Source: Anderseniella sp963698275 (GTDB lineage Bacteria; Pseudomonadota; Alphaproteobacteria; Rhizobiales; Aestuariivirgaceae). From it: 64,000 nt of DNA. The notes under the pieces are model-generated. The model was not told the DNA's origin and did not search any database. It saw only the letters and a program-made list of their open reading frames with translations. Position 1 is the first letter of the stretch. Every line of letters begins with the position of its first letter. The translations under genes were made by a program, and so were the position numbers. Location: assembly GCA_963698275.1 (NCBI GenBank), contig CAVOQE010000009.1, forward strand, positions 124,001 to 188,000, in the 5' to 3' direction. Shown in pieces: positions 30,742-39,795 of this stretch.

Positions 30742-31395
30742 ATGAACGATCGCCGCCTGCAATTGCTGCACATTCTTAAAACTCTCGGTCCGCGCTCCAC
30801 ATCAAGCCTGGCAAACCGGCTTGAAATGACATTGGCAGGCACCCGCAAACACCTCAAACTGCTGGAACGCGACAAGCTGGTTGCCTCAAGCGGCATTGCG
30901 GGCGGCGTCGGCAGGCCCGATCTGGTGTGGCGACTGACGGAAACCGGCCATAACCGGTTTCCAGACACCCATGAGACACTGACACTGGATCTGATCGGCG
31001 CGATCCGCAGCGTCTTCGGCGAGGCCGGTCTGGACAAACTGATCGCTACCCGGGAGGGCGAAACCACAATGCGCTATGCGCGCGCCCTTTCATCTGCCTC
31101 GTCGGCGCGCCAGAAGATCGAACGCCTCGCCGAACTGCGCAGCGAGGAAGGCTATATGGCGCAGGTCGAGCAGGTCGATGACCGCACATGGCGGCTGGCG
31201 GAAAACCACTGCCCGGTATGCGCTGCCGCCCGCGTCTGCCAGGGCCTGTGCCGGTCGGAACTGGCCATCTTCAGAAAAGTTCTTGGCAAATCCTTCACAG
31301 TGGAACGCGACGAGTACCTGCTGGATGGTGCGCGACGCTGCTCCTATCTTGTCCAGTCGCTGGTTCCGTCCTCCGGACCGGGCAACGGTTCGTGA
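30742..31395 (+). CDS. SufR/DeoR-like transcriptional regulator with C-terminal Cys cluster
   Basis: A 217-residue winged-helix repressor. The N-terminal HTH (LQLLHILKTLGPRSTSSLANRL, GTRKHLKLLERDKLV) is followed by a wing GGVGRPDLVWRLTETG. The C-terminus has NHCPVCAAARVCQGLC, then ELAIFRKVLG and ARRCSYL, a Cys arrangement reminiscent of SufR-type iron-sulfur sensors, although the spacing (C-x2-C-x5-C-x3-C) is tighter. The ATG at 30742 is preferred over an in-frame GTG at 30727 because GGGA lies at good spacing. The stop overlaps the GTG start of the MFS gene (GTGA), so both form one operon. A metal or redox signal is inferred. Confidence 0.85.
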   Translation: MNDRRLQLLHILKTLGPRSTSSLANRLEMTLAGTRKHLKLLERDKLVASSGIAGGVGRPDLVWRLTETGHNRFPDTHETLTLDLIGAIRSVFGEAGLDKLIATREGETTMRYARALSSASSARQKIERLAELRSEEGYMAQVEQVDDRTWRLAENHCPVCAAARVCQGLCRSELAIFRKVLGKSFTVERDEYLLDGARRCSYLVQSLVPSSGPGNGS

Positions 31396-32928
31396 TCAAA
31401 CCTGATCATCAACGCGGGCCACCATTGCCGGCATCGCCGGCAGCGTCATCTTCTGCCCGGCCCAACTGGCTCGCCCTGGCAAAGTCTGGTGTCTTGTCAC
31501 GGTTTGTCTTCCTGGGACTTGGCATCTGGCTGCACGCCGCTGATGAACTGATCATTTCAACACTCATCACCGACATTGTTGGCGACATCGGCGGCATCGA
31601 GCTTCTCGGGTGGAACCTTGCCCTTTACGAACTCGGATCAATTCTGGCCGGTGCTGCCATGGGCCTGCAGATCGCCCGCTCGGGATTGCGCACCGGGTTC
31701 GCCATGTCGGCGCTGGTCTATGCCACCGGCTGTGCAATATCAGCACTGGCACCGGCCATGGAAGTCATGCTGCTTGGCCGGCTGGCGCAAGGCTTTGGTG
31801 GCGGCGGTCTGGTGGCAGTTGCGTTCATTGCAGTTGAAAAGCTGTTCGACAGATCCATCTGGCCGCAATTGTTTGCGCTGTTGTCGGCCATCTGGGGGAT
31901 ATCGGCATTCCTGGGCCCGCTGATCGGCAGCCTGTTCGCGCATGCAGACTGGTGGCGTGGCGCGTTCTGGTTTTTCGGCGCCCAGGCAGCAGCGCTGACG
32001 GCCATCGCCTACATTATAATACCAGCACAGCATGTTGCCGGCACACCAAATAATACCAGCACAGCATGTTGCCGGCACACCAACCAGCGGCAGCAGCGGC
32101 GGCTGCCCCGGCAAACCCGTGCAACCCGCCGAAAACGGCGCCGCACCAGGGGTTTTTCCTGCCCGGCGGCTGGCCATTCTGGCAGCCTCCATTGTCGCAA
32201 TCGCCTGGTCCGGCATTACCGGCAATCTGACAGCCGCGATAGGAGCAGGATGTGCCGGTCTTGCCGGCTTGTGCGCATTTCTGGCGATCGATCAGAACCG
32301 CGCTTGCGGACATATCCTTCCATCGGCGATCCGGGTCCGCGGCAGCACCGCCCGCAACTCGCTTGTGATGGTGTTCTGTCTGGCAGCAGCGACGATCTCC
32401 TTCTCCATCTTCGGACCCATATTGTTACGTGTTCTGCATCACCTGTCAGCACTTGAGACAGGCTATGTTATTGCTTTGGAATCAATAGGATGGTCGGTTG
32501 CCGCAATTGCGCTGGCCAACCAACCGGAACACCGGGAAAAACTGATCATCCGGACCGGCGCAAGCCTGGTGGCCGTCGGACTGATAGGATTTGCCGTTAC
32601 GATGGTTTCAGGCCCCGTCTGGCTGGTCTGCCTGTTTGCCGTTCTGCAAGGCGCCGGCTTCGGCATGTTCTGGAGTTTCATCATCCGGCGGCTGGTCGAA
32701 TCCGTTGACGAAAACGAGCGCTCCATTGCTGCAGCTTCAATTCCCCTGGTGCAGCGAATCGCCTATGCCCTGGGCGCGGCAGTTGCAGGACTTGTTGCCA
32801 ACTCTGCCGGCTTTTCCGGTGGCCTTTCCGTCCAGACGTCACAAATTGTCGCCACCTGGGTTTTTGTTGCCTTCATACCCCTTGCCACAATTGGAGTTTT
32901 TGCGGGCTTCAAAATGTCTGTAAAATGA
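31392..32928 (+). pseudogene. MFS transporter gene disrupted by a 34-bp tandem duplication
   Basis: The GTG at 31392 opens a major facilitator transporter: many hydrophobic segments (LALYELGSILAGAAMGLQIA, MEVMLLGRLAQGFGGGGLVAVAF). The frame is correct to about 32049, then shifts by +1 at the second copy of a 34-bp direct repeat. The second half, from 32050 to the stop at 32926-32928, is in another frame and continues the MFS sequence (ILAASIVAIAWSGITGNLTA ... TWVFVAFIPLATIGVFAGF). Removing one repeat copy restores a single 500-residue protein. Translation as it stands gives an MFS N-terminal half plus about 135 nonsense residues. The slippage could be reversible, and an assembly error cannot be excluded. 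Confidence 0.85.
32016..32083 (+). repeat. Exact 34-bp tandem duplication inside the MFS gene
   Basis: Two identical adjacent copies, 32016-32049 and 32050-32083, each starting ATAATACCAGCACAGC and ending GGCACACCAA. 34 is not a multiple of three, which explains the frameshift. Confidence 0.95.
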
Positions 32929-33345
32929 CCACTTTGTGTCTAAAAAAAGGCGCCATCGCGAAACTGCGCGATTTATGGCCGAGTTAACCGCCGATAAACC
33001 ATATTCTACCAATATGAGGCTCTGCAAGGTTGTCTAAAATTTGCCTTACAACCTCACCGCCGCCGACGTCAACTCATTGTGCAAGCTCAGGTTTTTCAGC
33101 TTCACAGGGTCTCGAAAGGTTGACAGGAAGCGTGCTGACGGGCATTGTCCGCTCAGTTGGTGGGGACGGCTGACCAGCAGTTGTAAAACTGCGTTCAGCA
33201 TAGCGTTTGTCAGGTTTTGGTGACTGCGTGACGACTAAGCAGCGCAGGATGGGTGTGTTCGTATCCATCCGGTGTTTAAAACGGGTTTGCAATCTACCGT
33301 GCAGGTGGCGGTTGTGATCCGGTCAGGTCAAGGGGTTTTACGGGT
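32929..33345. other. Intergenic region before the M23 peptidase gene
   Basis: About 417 bp between the MFS stop and the peptidase start. No credible gene, RNA or hairpin was recognised. The peptidase promoter presumably lies here. Confidence 0.5.
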
Positions 33346-35067
33346 TTGAAGTCATTGTTCAAAAAGATGCGGCCGCATAAGGCAGGCTCTTTGACAGAGA
33401 CCGCTCGTAAACTCAGCATCGATGACCTGACTGTCGACAACACCGATTTCTTCCTGGTTCCAAAACAGAAATCCAATAATTTCCAGCTGGTAAGCCTGGT
33501 GGCCTTCACATTGTTTGGTGGTGCCGCCGCTGCCGGCCTTGCTTTGAGCTGGCCGTCAACAACACAAGGCGTCATCGCCAACAGCTGGCAGGTGCAAGGT
33601 GGCCAACCGGCAAGCTCATCGGTGCAGAATGCGGGTTTCATCCAGACATCCTCCAAGGGTGATTTCAACGGTGCCATCGCCAAGGCAGTCTCTGCCAGTC
33701 CGATGCGACCATTGTCGGTGGCTTATATTCAGGGTCAACCGGACACAAGCGGTATAAATGCGACCGGCGACCTGTTGACGGATAACGGATATCCTGCGCC
33801 CGGCAGCGACGCGCTGACCTATGGCGAGCCGATCGTTCTTGAAAACAGCATTGAGCTTGCCTCTTTGCCCGATACCAACAATTCCACCAGCGTCTCCAAG
33901 ACGCTGCCGCCGGAACCGGTTGACGAGGAAGTTGTTCTGCGCCAGGGCGACACGCTGATTGGCCGCATGGTCGACCTTGGCGTTACCGTCGACAGCGCGC
34001 GCGCGATTGCAGCGGCCATTGAACCGGTGTTTCCCGGTCGCCTGGTTCGCACCGGCCAGAGATACTCTGTGACGCTTGATAAGCAGCAGGATTTCTATGG
34101 CAATGAAGTGATCGCGCCGGTACGGGTATCGTTTACACCGCCTGGTGGCGAAGAACTGATTGTTGAGTCTGACGATGACGGTCGTTACATCGCAACCGTC
34201 GGTGGCAAAAAAGCCAAGCCCCTGTCGCGCATTGCGAACGCACCACACTATCGCGCCAAGGCAAAAGTATCATCCTCGGTTTACGCAGCCGCCCGCGACA
34301 ATGGTGTTCCGGGCTACGTTATCAATGCCGCCATGAAGGTGCTTGGCCACAGCATCGACCTGCAGCGCCAGATACATGCCGGTGACCAGATTGACCTGTT
34401 CTACGGAAATCCGCTCAGCGGCTCGTCGACGAAGCGCAAAGTGCTGCATTATGCAAAATTGCGCACATCCGGCCGCGACCACATTTATTACCGGTTCACG
34501 GATTCAAAAGGTAACACCGCCTATTATGACGAAAACGGTGTAGGCGCCAGCAAATCGCTGATGCGGACACCCATTTCCGGCGTTCGCATCACGTCCGGCT
34601 TCGGCATGCGGCGTCATCCTTTGCTGGGCTATAACAAACTCCACACCGGTATCGATTTTGGCGCGGCCCGCGGTACGCCGATCAAGGCAGCCGGTGACGG
34701 TGTCGTGGTCCATGCCGGCTGGCGCGGTTCCTATGGCCGCACCGTGGTCATCAAGCACGCCAAAGAGTACTCAACCCTGTATGCCCACATGAGCAAGACC
34801 GCGAAGCTGAAAAAGGGACAGAATGTCCGCCAGGGTCAGGTTATCGGTTATGTTGGCACGACCGGCCGGTCCACCGGCCCTCACCTGCACTATGAAGTCC
34901 GCAAGGCCGGGCGCCCGATCAACCCACGCAGGGTGCAGGTCGCCTCTTCCGGCAACAAGCTGGAGGGCCAGGAATTGCGGGCCTTCAAGCAAAAGAAGAG
35001 GAAGGTCCTGGCTCTCATGCAGGAAGCGCCTTCCTCAATTCAGATCGCCCAGGTCAACGGACAATAA
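33346..35067 (+). CDS. M23 family metallopeptidase (LytM-type murein hydrolase)
   Basis: Peptidoglycan endopeptidase or divisome/envelope regulator. It has a cytoplasmic N-terminus of about 45 residues, one membrane segment (LVSLVAFTLFGGAAAAGLAL), a variable periplasmic region, a LysM/OapA-like region near 205-290 (VLRQGDTLIGRMVDLGV), and a C-terminal M23 domain near 410-530. Zinc ligands are visible in HTGIDFGA (HxxxD) and HLHYEVRK (HxH), with SGFGMRRHPLLG before them, so it should be catalytically active. A TTG start at 33346 after AAGGGG is used; an ATG seven codons later is possible. It is convergent with the serine protease gene. Confidence 0.9.
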   Translation: MKSLFKKMRPHKAGSLTETARKLSIDDLTVDNTDFFLVPKQKSNNFQLVSLVAFTLFGGAAAAGLALSWPSTTQGVIANSWQVQGGQPASSSVQNAGFIQTSSKGDFNGAIAKAVSASPMRPLSVAYIQGQPDTSGINATGDLLTDNGYPAPGSDALTYGEPIVLENSIELASLPDTNNSTSVSKTLPPEPVDEEVVLRQGDTLIGRMVDLGVTVDSARAIAAAIEPVFPGRLVRTGQRYSVTLDKQQDFYGNEVIAPVRVSFTPPGGEELIVESDDDGRYIATVGGKKAKPLSRIANAPHYRAKAKVSSSVYAAARDNGVPGYVINAAMKVLGHSIDLQRQIHAGDQIDLFYGNPLSGSSTKRKVLHYAKLRTSGRDHIYYRFTDSKGNTAYYDENGVGASKSLMRTPISGVRITSGFGMRRHPLLGYNKLHTGIDFGAARGTPIKAAGDGVVVHAGWRGSYGRTVVIKHAKEYSTLYAHMSKTAKLKKGQNVRQGQVIGYVGTTGRSTGPHLHYEVRKAGRPINPRRVQVASSGNKLEGQELRAFKQKKRKVLALMQEAPSSIQIAQVNGQ

Positions 35068-35109
35068 CACCGGTCACGCTTGACGGACTTTCCCGCCTCA
35101 ACCGGATAT

Positions 35110-36075
35110 CTATTCACTCATGATCCATTGCATCGGCTTGCCGTCGCGCAGACCCGACACTTCAATCTGCTCACCGGCCTGCCTGCCGGCCATGACAGAC
35201 AGCCAGTCCTGCGGCTTCCGGATGCGTCTGTCATTTGCCCGGTATACGACATCACCCGTCCTGAGCCCTGCTTTGTCACCGGACAGTCCCGGCACAATTC
35301 TCACCACCAGCACACCCTGGCGGCCAGCTTCGCCACTGGGTGGAACCGCCCTGAGCAGCAGCCCTGTTCTGGCTGGAACAAAGCGGCCCGTGCTGACAAG
35401 AGCATCAGCAACAACCTGAACCAGCCTTGCATCGACTGCAAAATTCACCCCGATATTGGCGTCTGACTGTTTGGTGAAGATGGCTGACAGTACTCCGGCA
35501 AAACGGCCCTGCATGTCCACCAGTGCGCCGCCTGACATGCCGGGGTTCACGGCAGCGTCGGTCTGGATGAAATCTTCAATGGCATTGAAGCCGACACCGG
35601 CCCGGTTTACCGCCGATACCCGGCCACAACTTACCGACAGGCCGACACCGAAGGCGTTGCCGATGGCACACACTTCATCACCCAGGCCCGGCGTGCTGTC
35701 GCGACCGGCAATTGCCGGCAATGCCTCGTCGATCTGCAGCACCGCCAGATCGCTCGCCTTGTGGCGCGCAACCACCCGGGCCGGGTAACTGGTTCCATCA
35801 TCATCGCGCACCAGCACCGGCACCTGGTCTTGAACCGGCCCCAGCACATGGTCCGCCGTCACAATGGTACGGCCATCACCAATCACAACGCCGCTGCCTT
35901 CCGGTTCAGCGAGGTTAGGCGGCCTTCCCGACCAGACCGGCATCACGGTCACCACCGACTTGCGGGCAATCTCCAGGGGCGAGAGGTCTCGTCCACTGGC
36001 TGCGGGTGCGATGACGCCCATAAGAAGGATCGCCAGTACCGGAGCGGCAACATGTTTTTTCGCGCCAGGCATCAT
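35110..36075 (-). CDS. Secreted trypsin-like serine protease with PDZ domain (S1C, DegP-like)
   Basis: Periplasmic or secreted protease. It has an N-terminal signal peptide (APVLAILLMGVIAPAASG), then the chymotrypsin fold with the catalytic triad in VTADHVLG (His), SDLAVLQ (Asp) and NPGMSGGALVD (Ser). A single PDZ domain follows from about residue 240 (VVRIVPGLSGDKAGLRTGDVVY). At 321 residues it is shorter than DegP and resembles DegS-type proteins, but with a cleavable rather than clearly anchoring N-terminus. The start is 6 bp after the stop of the nudL-like gene, so the two are co-transcribed. Confidence 0.9.
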   Translation of the reverse strand: MMPGAKKHVAAPVLAILLMGVIAPAASGRDLSPLEIARKSVVTVMPVWSGRPPNLAEPEGSGVVIGDGRTIVTADHVLGPVQDQVPVLVRDDDGTSYPARVVARHKASDLAVLQIDEALPAIAGRDSTPGLGDEVCAIGNAFGVGLSVSCGRVSAVNRAGVGFNAIEDFIQTDAAVNPGMSGGALVDMQGRFAGVLSAIFTKQSDANIGVNFAVDARLVQVVADALVSTGRFVPARTGLLLRAVPPSGEAGRQGVLVVRIVPGLSGDKAGLRTGDVVYRANDRRIRKPQDWLSVMAGRQAGEQIEVSGLRDGKPMQWIMSE

Positions 36076-36081
36076 GTGTGC

Positions 36082-36714
36082 TCAGCTCCGCGTGAATTCG
36101 GGTTGCCCGAGGTCGCCAACCCGGGTTGACCGACCATGCAGGCAAACCTCGCGAAACTGGTACAAAAGCGCTGCCGTCGGTGCATACATGCGATGCCCGA
36201 TCGTTGGCAGTACCGCAGACATGACCGGCTTGCCTCCGATTTTGTCAGGCACCATTTCAGGAATTGACGGGACATCCAGCTCTTGCAGGGGAACACGATA
36301 GAGTTCCGCAACCTCGCCGGGATCGGGTGTGAAGCTCGCACCGGCACCTGCCCACACCACAACCGGTGTGATGACGAACCCCGAACGGGTCACCATGTCA
36401 TCCAGCAATCCCAGAACCGACGATTTATCAAGGCACAGGCCCACTTCCTCATGGGTTTCGCGCAAGGCGGCGTCAATCACGTCTTCACCCTCGTCAAGGC
36501 GTCCGCCCGGCAAGGCAAACTGGCCGCCATGCCGGTTCAGCTTGCTTGCTCTCAGGGTCACCACGATGTCGGTTGGCGCCTCCTGCCACGCGGCACCGAG
36601 AACCAGGGCGACGGCAGCCTTGCGCAGGGAGCCGTCTGTAACGGTCATCCGATCATGTACCGAAAGGTTCTGGACGATAGCTTCACGCAGACCAGCGTTG
36701 AGAGAGTAGCTCAT
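36082..36714 (-). CDS. NUDIX hydrolase, CoA diphosphatase (NudL-like)
   Basis: Hydrolyses CoA or CoA esters to phosphopantetheine and 3',5'-ADP. The NuCoA motif preceding the Nudix box is present (VVTLRASKLNRHGGQFALPGG), followed by the Nudix box GGRLDEGEDVIDAALRETHEE with all Glu ligands. Length of 210 residues is normal. It is upstream of, and nearly abutting, the serine protease gene. Confidence 0.9.
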   Translation of the reverse strand: MSYSLNAGLREAIVQNLSVHDRMTVTDGSLRKAAVALVLGAAWQEAPTDIVVTLRASKLNRHGGQFALPGGRLDEGEDVIDAALRETHEEVGLCLDKSSVLGLLDDMVTRSGFVITPVVVWAGAGASFTPDPGEVAELYRVPLQELDVPSIPEMVPDKIGGKPVMSAVLPTIGHRMYAPTAALLYQFREVCLHGRSTRVGDLGQPEFTRS

Positions 36715-36756
36715 CTGGATATTCTAGAACATTTTGTGCCCAGATAGAATCTGTTT

Positions 36757-36790
36757 GGTACGCGATACTCCAAATGCGGCATCGCGTACC
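36757..36790. other. Perfect 10-bp hairpin upstream of the nudL-like gene
   Basis: GGTACGCGAT at 36757-36766 pairs with ATCGCGTACC at 36781-36790 around a 14-nt loop. It lies between clpB's 3' end and the nudL-like start. It may be an operator or a terminator; there is no strong T-tract on either strand. Confidence 0.5.
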
Positions 36791-36816
36791 AGGTGTGTAA
36801 GTTTATCAGCGAGCAG

Positions 36817-36919
36817 CTAGAGCAACATGGGTTCAACTGACCCCATGTTGCTCGATCACTTTGACAGCGATCAGGTCAATGACTTTTGGTTGATTCAACC
36901 AAAAATCATCGCGATCTAG
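36817..36919 (+). repeat. Two-hairpin dispersed repeat, copy 2 (best preserved)
   Basis: Bounded by CTAG at both ends. Hairpin 1: GAGCAACATGGG pairing with CCCATGTTGCTC. Hairpin 2: ATGACTTTTGGTTGA pairing with TCAACCAAAAATCAT. The minus-strand TAG stop of clpB (36916-36918) lies inside the right end. Confidence 0.85.
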
Positions 36920-39570
36920 TGAACACTGGCCGGTTTGGAAGCGTCATCGCCTGTGTTCGGAGCTATGATGCCAGCCTCCATTTCACCGGCGGTTTCCCCG
37001 TTGAAGGTCAACCCAAGCTTGCCGGCGTCGATCTTGACGACCTGTTCGTCATGGATCTTGCCGTCAAGGATCGCTTCCGCCAGCGGGTCCTGAACCAGTT
37101 TCTGGATCACCCGTTTCAACGGGCGTGCGCCATATGCCGGATCATAGCCCTGGGTTGCCAGGTGATCACGCGCCTTGTCGGTCAGATCCAGAACGATCTT
37201 GCGATCTTCCAGCAACCGCGCCAGCCGGGCCAGTTGAATGTCCACAATGGCACCCATGTTCTCCCGCTTGAGCCGGTGGAACAAGATGATCTCATCAAGC
37301 CGGTTGAGAAATTCCGGCCGGAAGTGGGAACGGACCATTTCCATAACCTGATCGTGTGCGGCTTCCGCTGCCTGGTCTTCTTTCAGCGCAACCAGGTATT
37401 CAGCACCGATATTGGACGTCATGATGATCAGCGTGTTGCGGAAGTCGACCGTGCGGCCCTGACCGTCAGTCAGGCGGCCATCGTCAAGCACCTGCAGGAG
37501 CACATTGAACACATCGGGATGTGCCTTTTCAATCTCGTCAAACAGAATGACCTGATAGGGCCTGCGGCGCACCGCTTCAGTGAGCGCACCCCCTTCGTCA
37601 TAACCGACATACCCCGGAGGCGCACCGATCAGCCGGGCCACCGAGTGCTTCTCCATATACTCAGACATGTCTACCCGCACCATCGCCTGCTCGTCATCGA
37701 ACAGAAATGCAGCCAGCGTCTTGGTCAGTTCGGTCTTGCCGACACCGGTGGGGCCCAAGAACATGAACGAACCGATCGGCCGGTCGGGATCCTGAAGACC
37801 GGCCCGCGCACGGCGAACCGCCGTTGAAACCGAGCGCACCGCATCTGCCTGTCCGACAACCCGCTTGGCGAGTTCGGCTTCCATGGTGAGCAGTTTCTCC
37901 CGCTCACCTTCCAGCATCTTGTCAACCGGAATCCCGGTCCAGCGCGATACCACGCCCGCAATATGACTGGCAGTAACCGCTTCTTCCATCAACGGATTGG
38001 CGGGCTTGCAGATCGCTTCCGTATCGGCAAGCTTCTTCTCCAGTTGAGGGATCGCGCCATAGGCAAGCTCGCCCGCCTTGGCCAGGTCCCCACCGCGCTG
38101 GGCGCGTTCAAGCTCAAGCCGGGCATGATCCAGCTCTTCCTTGATCTTCTGGGCCTCGTTGAGCTTCTGCTTTTCCGACTGCCAGGTCTGGGTCAGGGCC
38201 GACGATTTTTCTTCAAGATCGGCCAGTTCCTTTTCCAGCTTGCCGAGCCTGGTCTTGGAAGCCTTGTCGTCTTCCTTCTTCAGGGCCTCGCGCTCGATCT
38301 TCAACTGGATGATGCGCCGGTCCAGCTCGTCCAGCTCTTCAGGCTTTGAGTCAACCTGCATGCGCAGACGCGACCCCGCCTCGTCCATCAGGTCGATGGC
38401 CTTGTCGGGCAAAAACCGGTCGGTGATATAGCGGTTGGACAGATTGGCGGCTGCAACCAGAGCTGCATCGGTGATGCGCACGCCATGGTGCATTTCATAC
38501 TTTTCCTTGAGACCGCGCAGGATCGACACCGTGTCTTCAACTGTTGGTTCGGATATGAACACCGGCTGGAAACGACGCGCTAACGCTGCGTCTTTTTCAA
38601 CATGCTTGCGATACTCATCCAGAGTTGTTGCACCTATACAGTGCAGTTCACCGCGCGCCAGCGCAGGCTTGAGCAGGTTTGATGCATCCATGGCACCGTC
38701 CGCCTTGCCGGCCCCCACAAGGGTGTGCATTTCATCGATGAACAGGACGATATTGCCGGCTGCTGCCTGCACTTCCGACAGGACCGACTTGAGCCGCTCT
38801 TCAAACTCGCCGCGGTATTTCGCACCGGCAATCAGCGAGCCCATGTCAAGCGCCATCAATTTCTTGTCGCGCAGGCTTTCAGGCACATCGCCATTGATGA
38901 TGCGAAGCGCCAGGCCTTCCGCAATGGCCGTCTTGCCGACACCGGGTTCACCGATCAGAACCGGATTGTTCTTGGTGCGCCGCGCCAATACCTGGATGGC
39001 CCGGCGAATCTCTTCATCGCGGCCGATGACCGGGTCGAGTTTGCCTTCGCGGGCGGCTTCGGTCAGGTCACGGGCAAATTTTTTCAGCGCATCATAGCCT
39101 TCTTCAGCAGATGCACTGTCAGCGGTGCGTCCCTGACGCAATTCATCAATCGCCTTGTTCAATCCGGTCGGCGTAACACCACCGGCCTTCAGCGCGTCCT
39201 GGGCACCTGATTTTTCAACGGTAAGGGCCTGCAGCAGACGTTCAGCAGTGACAAAACTGTCACCTGCCTTGCTCGAAATCTGCTGGGCAGTTTCAAACAG
39301 GCGTGCAGTTTCCGGTGCCAGATACAATTTACCTGCACCGGACCCTTCCACTTTCGGAAACTTTGCAAGGCGTGCACTCGTATCGGCCAGAACAGCCTTG
39401 GCATCGCCGCCAGCAGACTTGATCAGGCCTGACGCAAGGCCCTGATCGTCGTCAAGCAGCACTTTGAGAATGTGTTCGGCAGAGAACTGCTGGTGATTTT
39501 CGCGTAATGCCAGATTCTGGGCGGCTTGAACAAAGCCCTGGGCACGCTCGGTATATTTTTCAAAATCCAT
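36916..39570 (-). CDS. clpB: ATP-dependent chaperone ClpB
   Basis: Hsp100 disaggregase that works with DnaK to resolubilise aggregated proteins. At 884 residues it is full length: N-domain (1-145), first AAA+ module with Walker A GEPGVGKTAIAEG near 206, a long coiled-coil M-domain (about 405-535), and a second AAA+ module with GPTGVGKTELTKTLA near 610 and DEIEKAHPDVFN near 675. The start has an AAGGAG ribosome binding site. The stop codon lies inside a dispersed two-hairpin repeat. The C-terminal tail after the D2 domain (GEMEAGIIAPNTGDDASKPA) is alphaproteobacterial in type. Confidence 0.97.
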   Translation of the reverse strand: MDFEKYTERAQGFVQAAQNLALRENHQQFSAEHILKVLLDDDQGLASGLIKSAGGDAKAVLADTSARLAKFPKVEGSGAGKLYLAPETARLFETAQQISSKAGDSFVTAERLLQALTVEKSGAQDALKAGGVTPTGLNKAIDELRQGRTADSASAEEGYDALKKFARDLTEAAREGKLDPVIGRDEEIRRAIQVLARRTKNNPVLIGEPGVGKTAIAEGLALRIINGDVPESLRDKKLMALDMGSLIAGAKYRGEFEERLKSVLSEVQAAAGNIVLFIDEMHTLVGAGKADGAMDASNLLKPALARGELHCIGATTLDEYRKHVEKDAALARRFQPVFISEPTVEDTVSILRGLKEKYEMHHGVRITDAALVAAANLSNRYITDRFLPDKAIDLMDEAGSRLRMQVDSKPEELDELDRRIIQLKIEREALKKEDDKASKTRLGKLEKELADLEEKSSALTQTWQSEKQKLNEAQKIKEELDHARLELERAQRGGDLAKAGELAYGAIPQLEKKLADTEAICKPANPLMEEAVTASHIAGVVSRWTGIPVDKMLEGEREKLLTMEAELAKRVVGQADAVRSVSTAVRRARAGLQDPDRPIGSFMFLGPTGVGKTELTKTLAAFLFDDEQAMVRVDMSEYMEKHSVARLIGAPPGYVGYDEGGALTEAVRRRPYQVILFDEIEKAHPDVFNVLLQVLDDGRLTDGQGRTVDFRNTLIIMTSNIGAEYLVALKEDQAAEAAHDQVMEMVRSHFRPEFLNRLDEIILFHRLKRENMGAIVDIQLARLARLLEDRKIVLDLTDKARDHLATQGYDPAYGARPLKRVIQKLVQDPLAEAILDGKIHDEQVVKIDAGKLGLTFNGETAGEMEAGIIAPNTGDDASKPASVH

Positions 39571-39750
39571 GACAAACTCCTTCTGGCATATCCGGTTGCA
39601 CAGCCTGCAACTACAGCACTGAAATCTGGATATCCGGTTCTGGATTCAGGGCTTGCGCCCTATCTGTGTTACTCCCTGCCCGGCCAGTGAAGGATGTCGC
39701 TATCAGCCAACATTCATGAACCACTGGTCAAACAGTATGCTTCCTGCCAG

Positions 39751-39778
39751 ATATAGGTATCGTTTTTTCCATAACAAG
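39751..39778 (-). promoter_or_regulatory. Possible heat-shock (sigma-32-type) promoter of clpB
   Basis: The minus strand has CTTGTT (39773-39778) and CCTATAT (39751-39757) with a 15-bp spacer, similar to the alphaproteobacterial CTTGAA/CCATAT pattern. It lies about 180 bp upstream of clpB. The match is imperfect. Confidence 0.3.
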
Positions 39779-39795
39779 ATTTGGACAGCCTAAAT

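Noticed and set aside
31392..32928. Two separate overlapping transporter genes
   Set aside because: The two frames are halves of one MFS protein split by the exact 34-bp duplication; joining them gives a continuous protein.
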